From Choanephora cucurbitarum (Eukaryota > Mucoromycota > Mucoromycetes > Mucorales > Choanephoraceae): 64,000 nucleotides of DNA. The stretch lies in contig JAIWNI010000008.1 in NCBI GenBank assembly GCA_025331435.1, forward strand, positions 372,001 to 436,000, written 5' to 3'. Positions 11,226-23,209 of the stretch are shown here, in pieces (positions within the stretch are counted from its first letter, which is position 1; the number at the start of each line of letters is the position of its first letter). Made by a program: the position numbers and the translations under genes. Below the pieces are notes generated by a model, which was not told where the DNA came from, searched no databases, and worked only from the letters and a program-made list of their open reading frames with translations.

Positions 11226-12583
11226 AATGTATAGAAAGAGGAGAGAGGAAGTAAGGTGTGAAAAAGAGAAAGAAAGAAAAGAAAAGAAATAAAATAGGAC
11301 TTTAGAAATACGGTTGCTACAATCGAGCTACTCTCAAATAAAATTCCGAAAATACAAAAAAAAAAAGGTTTTCTTTTCCAAACAGGTATTTCATTAACTT
11401 TAATTTGCTACTGATGTAGCTTATCTAGAAATGCTTTTAAGCTGATTTGAGTCTACGCTTTATCTTATCACAGCAATTCGGTTGACTAGGATTATGCAAA
11501 GATCATTCAATAAATAGAAAGAGTCCAAAACAAGGTACAACATGAAGACTTTTAAATAACATAAAGTCAAGAACAACAACCACCTTTTTTTGTCTTGAGC
11601 GTTGGAGACAGATCAGAATCTGATGCTACAACAGAGCCTATAATGGAAACAACAGAACGAGTACTTCTGATGGTGATATTACTATTGTAATGCCCGAAGC
11701 AAATCAATATTAACAGCAGGCATCTGTATCTGATCATAGAACATTTGCTTATTAATTTTCTTCTGATGGTCCTTACAGCATTTACCAAGATCAAAAACAG
11801 TAAATTTAAAGCTTAATTTGTTATACAGCAGCTTTAGGAATTGATCATGAACAATACAAGGATGATTGTCTAGAAAGTATCTAAAATAGCGTCTTGATAG
11901 ATTACAGAGCCAAATAAAGATATTTCAATTTGTTTAGAGAGGAATGCTTTTTTCTAGGAATATGAGCAGAAGCAGAGCTAGACACGCTTCGGTTTACTTA
12001 CTCGAGCACACATCAAACAACCCTTCAACGATTATAAATCTGTACTATATTGTAATTTTTTCTGTAAAACTGTACACATTCATAAGTGATATGTTTGAAT
12101 TTTGCTAGCAAAACCTCAATGATTGCTTAAACAAATGCGTAGTTTCAAAATCATGAAATGCTGAAATCAAGCCTACGTTTCTATGGTTTATCAGCTGTGT
12201 TCTAGTTACAAATCCCTTTTTGACTAAAAAAGAAAAAGAGGTTGCCAGAGTAGCAACGTCCTTGACTTCTCTTCAGTTTTCTTGATACTTTCTCTTCTTT
12301 TTCTCTCTATTGAACTTGGAAAGATCCAGATTATCTATGAAATGAAGTCAAAGCAGAATAAAAGCAATAAACCATTCTAACAAGCTGATGATTAATCCCA
12401 AGCTATTTTAAACAAGAAATAAATTTTAATCTCGAGAGCTTACAAATAAGGAAACCAAATAACTCTATTTCTCTGCACAAAAAAAAAGATAGGCTTACTC
12501 GACGTGTCTTTTTTAATTATTTTTTACTCTCTCACTCTCTTTTCTTTTCTTTTTTTTTTGTTTTTACTTAAAATAGTAAAACT
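11226..12583. other. Divergent intergenic region between MVP1 and NOT1
   Basis: A 1.36-kb region separating two divergently transcribed genes, so it should hold both promoters. Long T/C runs at 12520-12575 lead into the NOT1 start. A 75-codon frame at 11567-11794 (minus) ends in KKGGCCS, which resembles a prenylated Rab tail. No GTP-binding motifs occur upstream on that strand, so I do not call it a gene. Confidence 0.5.
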
Positions 12584-15500
12584 ATGGCTGAACATAAAGA
12601 TGAAGGAACAGAAAGCAAAGTCCTCAAACTGATTTTGGAAGCTGGTTATGAGTGTTGTAGCTCGGTTAACTCTGTGCGAGAATTACTCGCTAGTCAGATC
12701 AACATGGACGAGAAAGATGTAGCCCAAGTACTAGGATGTATGGCGCGTACTCATATAAACATGACAGGTGTTGGTGGTACTGAAGAAACAACAGGTGCTG
12801 TTACTTGGAACGTTGAGAACTTTGTAACCGTTGTAAAGGAAAAGGTAATATTAAGAAAATGAATCTATGTTGCACGCTTCCCCCCCTTTTTTTTACTTAT
12901 ATATGCATGTCTCATACTCTCTCTTTCTATCTAAGGTACCCGAATTGAATTGGCTGCAAGTATTTGAAAACTTGGATTATCCACACTTCTTTTTATTTGA
13001 TGGAAAAGGCTTGGATCTATTAGTTAAAGCCTGGGTTGCATCCTCAGGTCCACAAACTGATTTTCCAGTTAACGTCTTTTTTGGTGAATGGAAAAACTTA
13101 AGAGGTCAACTTACGGCTTTATATCAGATCGCTATTGCACCATTTGGTACAATCAATGCTGTCAAATGCTCGAAAAAAGCAGTGATTGGACCCGAAGACT
13201 TTAGTCAGTCTAGCGCACATATTCGCAATATGGCCTCGCAGTTCTTTAACAATCAACTCAACTCATTAGACTTGATTGATCGTATTATACGGTTGGCTGA
13301 TACGTCTGTCGCAGCCGATGTAAAAGCGCTTTTGGAAAAGATCTTGATCAAGAAATCGCCTGAATTGCTATTTATGGGTTTGGTTCAGATTGAAGTAAAG
13401 AATCAATTTTTTTTAGTAGTTACGTTTCAACTAGATTGACCGATTTTATTCTATAGCCATTCGTCAATTCAGTTCACGAGGGGATGGTGAATCGCTTAAT
13501 CAATTTTTACTTGGCTGGAAATGCAAGCAGTGTTATGGTTATGACCAAGTTCTATAAAGTAAACTCAGAATTATTCAGAAAGAGCATGGTTGATTTGTAC
13601 AGCAAAGAACCTACTTCATTGACCCGCATTCTAGCATTTACTCATGAACTCAAGGTAAACTTATAGAAAGGAGAGATGTAAGCAGTACGACTCACTATGA
13701 TATGTGCCCCAAACAAACAGGTACTTTCTACCGTTCTTGATGGCCAACCGTTTCTGTTTACAATCGATTTGGCTGCTTTGGCAACACGCCGCGAATATCT
13801 GAATCTAGAGAAATGGCTTTCAGACAAGATTGCCGAACATGGTCAGGCTTTCTCTCAAGCATGCTTGAAATTCTTAGGCAACAAAGTCAGAGCAGAATTG
13901 GCAAGACAGGACGCAAATACTGCTCCTACCACTGTACCATTATCTATGGATGTTGTAAATGTGTTTGTGAAAATGATATTGGACAGGTAAATGCACCCTT
14001 GTAAGAAATGCGTTGTGTCTTTTTTTTTTCTTTGCTCAACTAACCAACTTGATTTAGTCTTAGTTTACCTGAAAAGGATCTGCTACGAGACATTCATTCA
14101 ACCTATATACAACTCTCTCAAAAGTCAATGATTTTAGAACAAACACCCGATGTGTCCACAGCTACAGAACTAGATACAGATACAGATATAACATTAGCAG
14201 CCACAGCAACCGCACCTACAACTACTGCTGTCACCTTGCCTAACACACATGTGCCTGGCGAAGCTACCTTTAAGCAGGATATTGAAGATGAAGCCAATTC
14301 GTACTATGAACGCATCTATAATGGAGAGATTACAGTGGATGGAATGATAGAGCGTCTAATTCAGTTTAGTAAATCAAACAACCCTCACGAACAAGATGTT
14401 TTTGCATGTATGATCCACAACTTGTTCGACGAATACAACTTCTTTCCAAAATACCCAAACAGAGAGTTGACCATAACCAGTATTTTATTTGGGCAGTTAG
14501 TAGAGAAACAGCTCGTTTCTTTTGCGCCTCTTGGTATTGCTCTGAGATATGTCTTGGATGCTCTTAACAACCCACCAGGATCCAAAATGTACAACTTTGG
14601 TATTCAAGCGCTTATTCAGTTCCAATCTCGACTCCCTGAATGGCCTCAATATTGTGCCCATCTACTTCAGATCACAGCTATCCAGCAGACTAATCCTGAT
14701 TTGGCTCACGCAATCAAGTACGCCTTACATTCCAGAAATGCACTTCAACAGGAAGATGGCGATCCTTTGATACAGCCCTCTAAGGAACTATCCAAAGACT
14801 CTTCTCCTTTAGTTGATATCTTCACTGCTGTACATGTTCCTGAAATTGCAGTCGATGAGAGCATTGTGTACGAAGCACCCACAGAAGCTATTCAAGACAA
14901 GATTTTGTTTATCATCAACAACGTCGCTCTCAACAATTTGGAATTGAAATGCAATGATCTTAAAGACAACTTAAGACAGTCTGCTTATCAGTGGTTCAGT
15001 AATTACCTTGTTGTCAAAAGAGCTAGTATCGAGCCCAACTATCACGAACTATATTTGCTTTTGCTTAAATCAGTCGATAGCTCTTTGCTTTACCAACATG
15101 TACTTCGAGAGACATTTGCCAATATCAAAATTTTGTTGAATTCCGAAAGCACTGTTTCTTCTTCCACCGAACGAAGCTTGTTGAAGAATCTGGGTGCCTG
15201 GCTTGGAGGAATGACCCTGGCACAGAACAAACCAATCATTCAAAAATACATTGCATTTAAAGAGCTACTTCTTGAAGGATACGATCACAACCGGTTGATT
15301 GTAGTAATTCCCTTTGTCTGCAAGGTGCTGGAACAAGGTAGTAAAAACACTGTATTTGTACCTCCTAATCCTTGGGTAACAGCCATATTAAGGCTATTGG
15401 TTGAGCTTTACCAAAATGCTAACCTTAGGTTAAACCTCAAATTCGAGATTGAAGTGTTGTGCAAAAGTCTCTCTGTTGAACTAAACAACATAAAGCCTTC

Positions 15501-18500
15501 CGTTAGTCTTAAAAATAGGCAGCCCAAGAACCGCATTACATCTACACCTGCCGTTACTACCGCCACTACAACTACCACTGCTGCCGCTGCTCTCACTCCA
15601 ATAAATAGTGCAATCGCTGCTGCTCACATGGCTAGTGGCACTAACGCGAGCCCAAACATTGGCAGTGGTACTATGAATTCTATCCCTGGTCCTAGCTTAA
15701 GCAATGTTGCCATCAATGCTAACATTGGTGCTGGTTTGACTGGTATGGGTAATGACATTATTTCAAGTGCTACAACATTAGGTCATAACGGTCCTATGCT
15801 GAAACCCTCAGAAGAAGAGATGATGATGAACAATTCTCCTTTTGCTAGATCTTCCATCACCAATTTGATTTCATCTGTAGATGCTAACTTGGTTGATGAA
15901 GATGCCATGTCTATCAACATTCCCAACCTGGGTCCTTATTTGACCTTCAACTCCCAAATCCTTATGTACAATACACAGCCTAACTCCAAGCGCTGGGTAC
16001 TTCAAGCCGTTACTCAATCTATTCGCGAAATCATTGGTCCTGTTGTTGAACGATCAGTGGCCATTGCATCTGTGACTACCAAAGAACTTGTGACCAAGGA
16101 CTTTTCGATGGAATCAGATGAGAACCGGATGAGAAAAGCAGCTCACTTGATGGCTCAAAGCTTGGCTAGCAGTCTAGCTCTTGTGACATGCAAAGACCCG
16201 CTTCGCACAACTATGGCCAATCACCTCCGTGTTATCTTCATAAGCAACGGATTGAGCGAAATTATTGCTGAGCAAGCTGCCATGATGACTGTTGCAGACA
16301 ACCTTGATTTGGCTTGCGCTGTTATCGAACAGGCTGCCATGGAGAAAGTAACAATAGAAGTGGATGAAATATTGATGGCCGCCTTTGCCAGTCGTAAGAA
16401 GCATCGCGAACACCGTGGTAATGGTCAACCCTATTTCGATATGGAGTTCTTTAATATGTCGCATTACCCTGCTACTTTGCCAGAACCATTGCGTCCTAAA
16501 CCTAACGGACTTCAGCCAAGCCAACTACGCATTTATGAAGATTTCGTGCGTATTCCTCGATCTGCTTTAGGAACCGTTTCATCTGCAGGCCAGGTGATGG
16601 AACAGCCAATGCCAGATCAACAGCAGCAGCAGCAACAACGTATCTTGCGTAACCGCTCTGATCTCATGTACTTGAATGGCTTTGACAACGCAAACAACAA
16701 TAACAGTAGCAGCAATAACAACAATGCTAGCAATGTGTTGCCTAATTTTGATAACGCTACAATTCAACAGCAGCAGCAACAACAACAGTTTCAACAACAA
16801 GCCAATGCTCATCAATTGTTGGAGAGATTTATTCAATGTATCAATGAACTTGAAAAGCTAATTGCTATGACAAATGCACCTAGCTTCAATGCACTTCCCA
16901 TGCAACATGATATTGTAGTCCTTATCCGACAGATACCTCTTTTAGCTTCATCCAGTTTCGATAAGACAGAAACTGCAAGGATGTTTGCACAAAAAGTAGT
17001 TCAGCTTTTATACAAGAGTGAAACGCAGCTAGGTCGTGAAGTCTATGTCGTTTTACTAGAAAGACTCTGTGACATTTCTCCTAATGTGGGTGCGTTGGTG
17101 ACCTCATGGTTGACACATGCTGATGATGAACGAAAGTATAATGTACCAGTGACTGTTGCATTGATCAAGGCCAATTTGATCAATCTACTTGAACAAGATC
17201 AAGAGTTAGCTAATTTGATCGACAGTGGTCGTCTGAGTGCTATCGATTTTACGGCCCGTTTGATTCGTGCTTGCTTGTTTGATGAAGCACCTCTGGCCAG
17301 TCGTCAAGAATTCATGGCCTCTTTAGAAGCCATAAGTAGATTGAGAGGCAGTGTCCCTGAAAGTGTACTCATGTTGATGGATGATATGCGTAGAAGAATG
17401 ACTGCCAATTCATCTGGTGCTCTTACACCATTGGTGCCTCAAATACCTCAAGATGGCATACAGCCTTCGGAAGAGAACGACAATGGCCTTCGCGAACATC
17501 TTCGCATACTATTTAGCGAATGGGTTCGAATCTATCATCATCCTACTTCATCAGAAAAAGTACTGAATGCTTTTGTTATTCAACTTTCTCAACAAGGCAT
17601 ATTTAAAATGGAAGATGTTTCATCTCTGTTTTACCGCATCTGTATTGAAACAAGCATTGAACATGCTATCAAATTCAAGCAGCTGCCTGGCCAGCCTTCA
17701 GGCCTTGCATACCAACCTATTGATGCTTTCTCCAAATTGGTTGTTAGTCTATTGAAATTGCAACAACCCTCCACTCCTGTTGGCACTCCTGCAGCGGAAG
17801 CACAAGATGCTGGTCGCATTACTTTGTTCAACAAAGTGTTGTCCATTATTGTTCTGGTTGCAGCCCAACATCATGAGCAACGCCAACAACAGTTCAACCA
17901 ACGCCCTTTCTTGCGCTTGTTTAACAGTCTCTTCAGCGATTTGCATGCAGCTGAACAAGAGATCCAAACTGTCTATATTCCTATTTTAACAGCTATGAGT
18001 AACACATTTAATACCCTTCAGCCTTTGCAATTTCCTGGGTTCACTTTTGCTTGGATTCAATTGATCTCTCACCGTTTGTTCATGCCTAAGCTGTTGTTAG
18101 CTGAAAATCAAAAGGTTGGCTTCTTTTCCTTCTATCTGTTGTATTGTCTTTACTAACTTCCTTTTTTTTTCTTTGCTTTAGGGATGGCCTGCGTTCCAAA
18201 GATTGTTAATCTGTGTATTCAAGTTTATTGGTCCCTTTTTAGAAGCAAACCAGCTTAAGGATACTACACGTTTGCTTTATCGAGGCGTCTTACGAGTACT
18301 ACTTGTCCTGCTCCATGACTTTCCTGAATTCTTGTGTGATTATCATTACAGTCTTTGCGATGTCATTCCTGCTTCGTGCATTCAACTGCGTAACCTTATC
18401 CTCAGTGCATTTCCTCGCAACATGAGATTGCCCGATCCTTTTACGCCTAACCTTAAGATTGACTTGCTTCCTGAAATCAGTCAGTCCCCTAATATTTTGT

Positions 18501-19129
18501 CTGATTACACTTCACTTCTACTCAAGAGCAATATCAAGCAAGAACTAGATACCTTCCTCACATCAGCTCACGCACCCGAGCAGTTCTTGAAGCAGCTTCC
18601 TTCACGCTTGATGCTTGAGAAGCAAAGATACAACGCCTCTTTGATCAACGCGCTTGTTTTCTACACTGGTGTAGTTGGAGTCAATGAAAGTATGCCTGTC
18701 AACCAAGGAGCTCCTATTGAAATTTTTCAACACCTTTTAAACGAGCTTGACTCTGAAGGTCGTTATGTCTTCTTGAATGCTATTGCTAACCAACTTCGAT
18801 ACCCTAACAGCCACACACACTATTTCAGTTGCGTTATCTTGTTCTTATTTGCCGAAACCAACAAAGACTTCACTAAGGAACAAATCACACGTGTCCTTTT
18901 GGAGAGATTGATTGTGAACCGTCCTCATCCTTGGGGTCTCTTAATCACCTTTATCGAGTTGATAAAGAATCCTCGCTACAGCTTCTGGAGTCATTCATTT
19001 ACACGTTGTGCTACTGACATTGAGCGTCTGTTTGAAAGTGTTTCAAGGTAAGAAAGAAAAGGAAAAAGGATATCTGTCAAATAAAACTAACTATTTTTCT
19101 TTTTTGAAAGATCTATTAATCAAATTTAA
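12584..19129 (+). CDS. NOT1: Not1/CNOT1, scaffold of the CCR4-NOT complex
   Basis: Not1 is the scaffold on which the CCR4-NOT deadenylase assembles and controls mRNA decay and transcription. Seven exons join in frame: 12584-12844, 12936-13394, 13457-13654, 13721-13986, 14058-18114, 18182-19047 and 19111-19129, giving about 2041 residues (yeast Not1 has 2108). The N-terminal HEAT region includes [19 protein letters not shown]. The MIF4G/CAF1-binding region lies near residue 768 ([20 protein letters not shown]). The Caf40-binding DUF3819 region is near 1040 ([19 protein letters not shown]). Poly-Gln/Asn tracts occur near 1245-1300. The C-terminal NOT superfamily domain carries [20 protein letters not shown] and [11 protein letters not shown]. 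Without the last splice the frame ends at 19051; using the GTAAG donor at 19048 instead adds a conserved-looking short tail, which I prefer. The intron-5 donor (GTTGGC) is weak. Confidence 0.95.
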
Positions 19130-19344
19130 TGTGTATATAATTTAAGTATATGTCTTTCTTTTTTTATTCATCTCTGTACAAACACATGCATATATAGTCA
19201 ATTCAATCAGTTACTTTGTATACCAATAAAATCATTCGTACACATCATATTATATTTATTTGTAGAGCCTTATTTTAGCTATGACAATTTATTAAAGAAA
19301 GAGAGAAAAAAAAAAGAATAGTATTGCGTATGTTGATTTTATAT

Positions 19345-20427
19345 TTACATAGTATCTTTGGGGGGTCGCATTCGTAGCCACTGGTTACAAGGACCAGATT
19401 TAGACAGAGGACTCACTTTGAATCCGAATATTCGTGCTTCGTATATTGCTGATGTTGGACTTGGTCTTAACTCTGGATAGTTAAGAAGTAATAAATGAGC
19501 ATAAGTAGTACCGAAATGAGCGCCTAAATTATTGATAAGCATTGTTAGGACAGATTGTAGGTTCTAAAAACGAAAGCTCATCGACAGTCCTCTCTCTTTT
19601 TCTCCTCTTTTGTATTCTTATGACTCCCAGACATACGCACAAACTTCTATCAACATCCTTCCCTCTTTTCTTCACCCCTTCCTTTATATCTTCCCCTCCT
19701 CCATTCTCGTTCCATATATTGTTGCTTAGTTACCATCAATTGATTGATGAGCTACAGTTGGAGGCTTATATATGTCAAGACAACGGGGACAAAACAAATG
19801 TACATTTCCCATATCAGGTTCGTCCAAGGATCCGATAGGCAATACTGGTGATAGCTCGCAATAATACCGAGGGCATACACCGAAGTGTGCGTTTGCATAG
19901 CGCTCAGCCATCAATTTTAACCCCTCTCGTGTCAGTAGATAACGCTGGTGAATCAGGCCATATAGCATAAACGCGTGATGTTCTATGATGCTTTGGTCTT
20001 GTGTCTTTAACCTTCTAGGTGTCTTATCCTTTTCACTCCAAAAATCATTTTCTTCATTTTCTGCTTTGATATCCTCTTCTTCTTCTTCCTCTTCTTCGCC
20101 TTCGTCATCAAAGAGCTCTCCGCTTTCCATATCCAAAATCATTTCTAAGGCTTGAGTATAGAAAGGGACAGAAGAGGACAAACCGGTCAAATTAAACTCG
20201 TCTTCAATGAAATCTTCGGGTATTTCCAAATAAAACTCATGTCCTGTTAATGAGCAAAACCAACTGATCCATGTTTGTAATGAACTGCCTGACGAAGAGC
20301 CTGATTCATATTGACTAGAATCTTGTATTGTGTGTGAGTAAACTTATTGAAGATGTTTTCTTTTTTATATGCTTGATTAGCTGCGCTTTTTACCATAGAA
20401 ATGCTCTTCCTCCGTAGTGTTATTCAT
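19345..20427 (-). CDS. Casein kinase 2 regulatory (beta) subunit
   Basis: CK2 beta dimerises through a zinc finger and brings two catalytic CK2 alpha subunits together. Three exons read 20427-20394, 20321-19734 and 19523-19345. The short first exon encodes MNNTTEEEHFY and joins a segment ending LQTWISWFCSLTGHEFYLEI, a CK2 beta hallmark, followed by EDFIEDEFNLTGLSS. An acidic loop (EGEEEEEEEEDIKAE) sits near residues 85-100. HHAFMLYGLIHQRYLLT and the zinc-finger cysteines (CPRYYC, later FCPRC) follow. The last exon restores DGAHFGTTYAHLLLL and the basic C-terminal IFGFKVSP. The second intron (about 210 nt) is long for this window. The gene converges on NOT1. Confidence 0.94.
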
Positions 20428-20977
20428 CAAAGCTTAAATTAGAAAAGTGAAAGAAAGAGAGTATGTGTTCAAGTTCGGGTGATATTCATTTTTTTCTGGA
20501 CTTCAAAATTTTTCTATTCATGGAGAAAGTGATATTCTAGAGCAATCCTTAGAAAAGCTGTTTTATATTTACTTATTCTCTTACCTGTTTGGTCTCTTTT
20601 AGCAGAAGATAAAAGAATTGCCGTTCTTTTTAGACCAAGCAGAGAGTATACAAAACAATCCAAATAAAAGCTGTCTCTACAAAAGGAGGAGGTTTAAATG
20701 AGATGTAATGTTTATCTAAGTTGGAAGCTATAATACTTTGTCTTGGAGATTAATTCTTGAAGCTCAAGCTTTTATTTAGAAGATATTTAGATCTTCTCTG
20801 AGAGCCATTTGGTCACCTCTTGAAGTATGTTTTAAACTTGGAACACGGCAAAATATGAAACCATAAAAGGATTAATGGATATCAGCAAAGAACTTTATTT
20901 ATTTAGAAAAGAAAATGAGAAAATAGCAAAGGTATATTTGTGTTGATGAAAAATGCAAAGTATTGTCAAATAACAAC
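20428..20977. other. Promoter spacer upstream of the CK2 beta gene
   Basis: About 550 bp between the CK2 beta start and the 3' end of the Hsp70 gene, both on the minus strand. It should contain the CK2 beta promoter and the Hsp70 3' UTR. I see no gene or repeat in it. Confidence 0.5.
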
Positions 20978-22987
20978 TTAGTCAACCTCTTCAACTGTAG
21001 GGCCAGCGTTGTCATCATTTGCACTAGAGAAACCACCAGGTGGGACACCGCCAGGCTGAGCACCACCATAGATCTTCATCATAATTGGACTGGCAACAGA
21101 CTCAAGTTCCTTTTGATGAGATTCATATTCTTCTTTAGAAGCCTCTTGAGAATTATCTAACCAATCGATCTTTTCTTTGATAACTTTCTCAAGCTTTTCT
21201 CTGTCAGCGGCATCTAACTTGCTCTTAATGTTTTCTTCTTGAAGTGTGTTTCGAAGGTTGTAAGCATAAGATTCTAAGCCATTCTTAGCTTGGATACGAG
21301 AAGCAGCAGCTTCATCTTCAGCCTTGTACTTTTCAGCCTCGTTAACCATGCGTTCAATATCTTCTTTAGAAAGACGCCCCTTGTCATTTGTGATTGTAAT
21401 CTTGTTGGACTTTCCGGTAGTCTTATCAAGAGCAGACACGTTAAGGATACCATTAGCATCAACATCAAAAGTGACTTCAACCTGAGGAACACCACGAGGA
21501 GCAGGAGGAATACCAGTAAGCTCAAACTTGCCAAGCAAGTTATTGTCTTTAGTACGAGCACGTTCACCTTCAAACACCTGAATCAAGACGCCAGGCTGGT
21601 TGTCAGCATAAGTCGAGAAGATCTCAGACTTCTTGGTAGGTACAGTTGTGTTACGCTTAATCAGGGGTGTCATAACACCGCCTGCTGTTTCGATACCAAG
21701 TGAAAGGGGGGCTACATCAAGTAGCAAGAGAGAGTCTGTCTTTTCAGAGGTATTGCCAGTCAAGATAGCTGCTTGAACAGCTGCACCATAAGCAACAGCT
21801 TCATCAGGGTTGATGGACTTACAAGGCTCTTTTCCGTTAAAGAAATCGGTGACCAACTTTTGAACCTTGGGAATACGTGTTGAACCACCAACTAGTACGA
21901 TATCATGAACAGAGCCCTTGTCAATCTTGGCATCGCGAAGTACTTGTTCAACAGGATCCATTGTCTTACGGAAGAGATCTTGACAAAGCTCTTCAAAGCG
22001 TGCACGAGTCAATGAAGTATAGAAGTCAACACCTTCAAAAAGAGAGTCGATTTCAATTGTGGTTTGTGTAGCAGAAGACAAAGTACGCTTGGCTCGTTCA
22101 CAAGCAGTACGTAAACGACGAATAGCACGGGCATTGCTTGAGATATCTTTCTTGAACTTGCGCTTGAATTCTTGCTTGAAATGATCAACTAATCGGTTGT
22201 CAAAGTCTTCACCACCCAAGTGAGTATCACCCGCAGTAGCCTTAACCTCGAAAATGCCATCATCGATAGTCAAAAGAGAGACATCAAAGGTTCCTCCACC
22301 CAAGTCATAGATCAACACGTTTGTTTCTTGTTTCGCCTTCTTATCAAGACCATAAGCAATTGCAGCAGCAGTAGGTTCATTAATGATACGAAGCACGTTC
22401 AAACTAGAAATAGTACCAGCATCTTTAGTAGCTTGACGTTGAGAGTCATTGAAGTAAGCAGGTACGGTAATAACGGCTGAGTCAACCTTTTTTCCCAAAT
22501 AAGCTTCTGAGGTTTCCTTCATCTTGCCAAGCACCATGGCAGAGATTTCTTCTGGAGAAAATACTTTGTTTTCACCCTTGTACTCAACTTGCAAATAAGG
22601 CTTGCCATCCTTGTTGATTACTTTGAAGGGCCAATGCTTCATATCAGCCTGAATCTCAGCATCGTCAAATCGTCGACCAATCATACGCTTGGCATCGAAG
22701 ATGGTGTTGTGAGGATTCATCTATCAGTTACAAGAAAAAAAAAAAGAGATGAAAGTGAGTATATTTATGTTGTAATATATGTGTAATTAGAAAAAATAAG
22801 TATGATAACTTACAGCTACTTGGTTCTTGGCAGCATCACCAACAAGACGTTCGGTATCAGTGAAAGCAACGTAAGAGGGTGTCGTACGGTTTCCTTGATC
22901 ATTTGCGATGATTTCAACACGATCATTTTGCCATACACCAACGCAAGAGTAGGTTGTACCTAAATCGATACCAACAGCAGTAGACAT
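20978..22987 (-). CDS. Cytosolic Hsp70 chaperone (SSA type)
   Basis: An ATP-dependent chaperone of the cytosol and nucleus. Two exons (22987-22814 and 22720-20978) give 638 residues, normal for the family. The nucleotide-binding domain starts with [16 protein letters not shown] and includes [17 protein letters not shown] and [16 protein letters not shown]. The substrate-binding domain contains [18 protein letters not shown]. The protein ends GPTVEEVD, the EEVD tail that binds TPR co-chaperones. There is no ER signal or mitochondrial presequence, so it is the cytosolic form. The single intron after GDAAKNQVA has a GTAAGT donor. Heat-shock elements lie upstream (see separate entries). Confidence 0.98.
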
Positions 22988-23087
22988 ATTGTGTAATTCT
23001 TTGTTCTTTATCGCTTTGTAGAGACTTCTTTGAAATTAAACTTATTCAAGTTGAATGAGTAGAAAGAAAAATACGAAAAGTAGGTCA

Positions 23088-23098
23088 ATATATATATG
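23088..23098 (-). promoter_or_regulatory. TATA box of the Hsp70 gene
   Basis: The minus strand reads ATATATATATT about 100 bp upstream of the Hsp70 start codon, a plausible TATA element for an inducible promoter. It lies between the start codon and the heat-shock elements. Confidence 0.5.
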
Positions 23099-23134
23099 TT
23101 TGTAAAATGCTACAAAGTTGATGTCAATGTATCA

Positions 23135-23147
23135 TTCTAGATATTTC
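23135..23147 (-). promoter_or_regulatory. Heat-shock element, proximal
   Basis: The plus strand reads TTCTAGATATTTC, that is TTC-nn-GAT-nn-TTC: three alternating 5-bp heat-shock-factor units with one mismatch (GAT for GAA). It sits about 150 bp upstream of the Hsp70 ATG, the usual place for an HSF1 site. Confidence 0.6.
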
Positions 23148-23196
23148 TAGTCCCTCTTATTGGCCGAAATGTATCACAATTATTCCTTTGAGGCCA

Positions 23197-23209
23197 TTCT
23201 AGATTTTTC
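23197..23209 (-). promoter_or_regulatory. Heat-shock element, distal
   Basis: The plus strand reads TTCTAGATTTTTC, with the same spacing and the same single mismatch as the proximal element 62 bp away. Two copies of one unusual variant favour a real HSF-binding pair over chance. Confidence 0.6.

Noticed and set aside
11567..11794. Frame ending KKGGCCS, like a prenylated Rab tail
   Set aside because: No GTPase G-motifs occur upstream on that strand, so a Rab gene is not supported.
17520..17535. GGTTCGAATC, a tRNA B-box-like sequence
   Set aside because: It lies inside the NOT1 coding exon, and no clover-leaf or A box surrounds it.
19542..19838. 98-codon plus-strand ORF overlapping the CK2 beta gene
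   Set aside because: It is antisense to the CK2 beta intron and exon, and Phe/Ser-rich.
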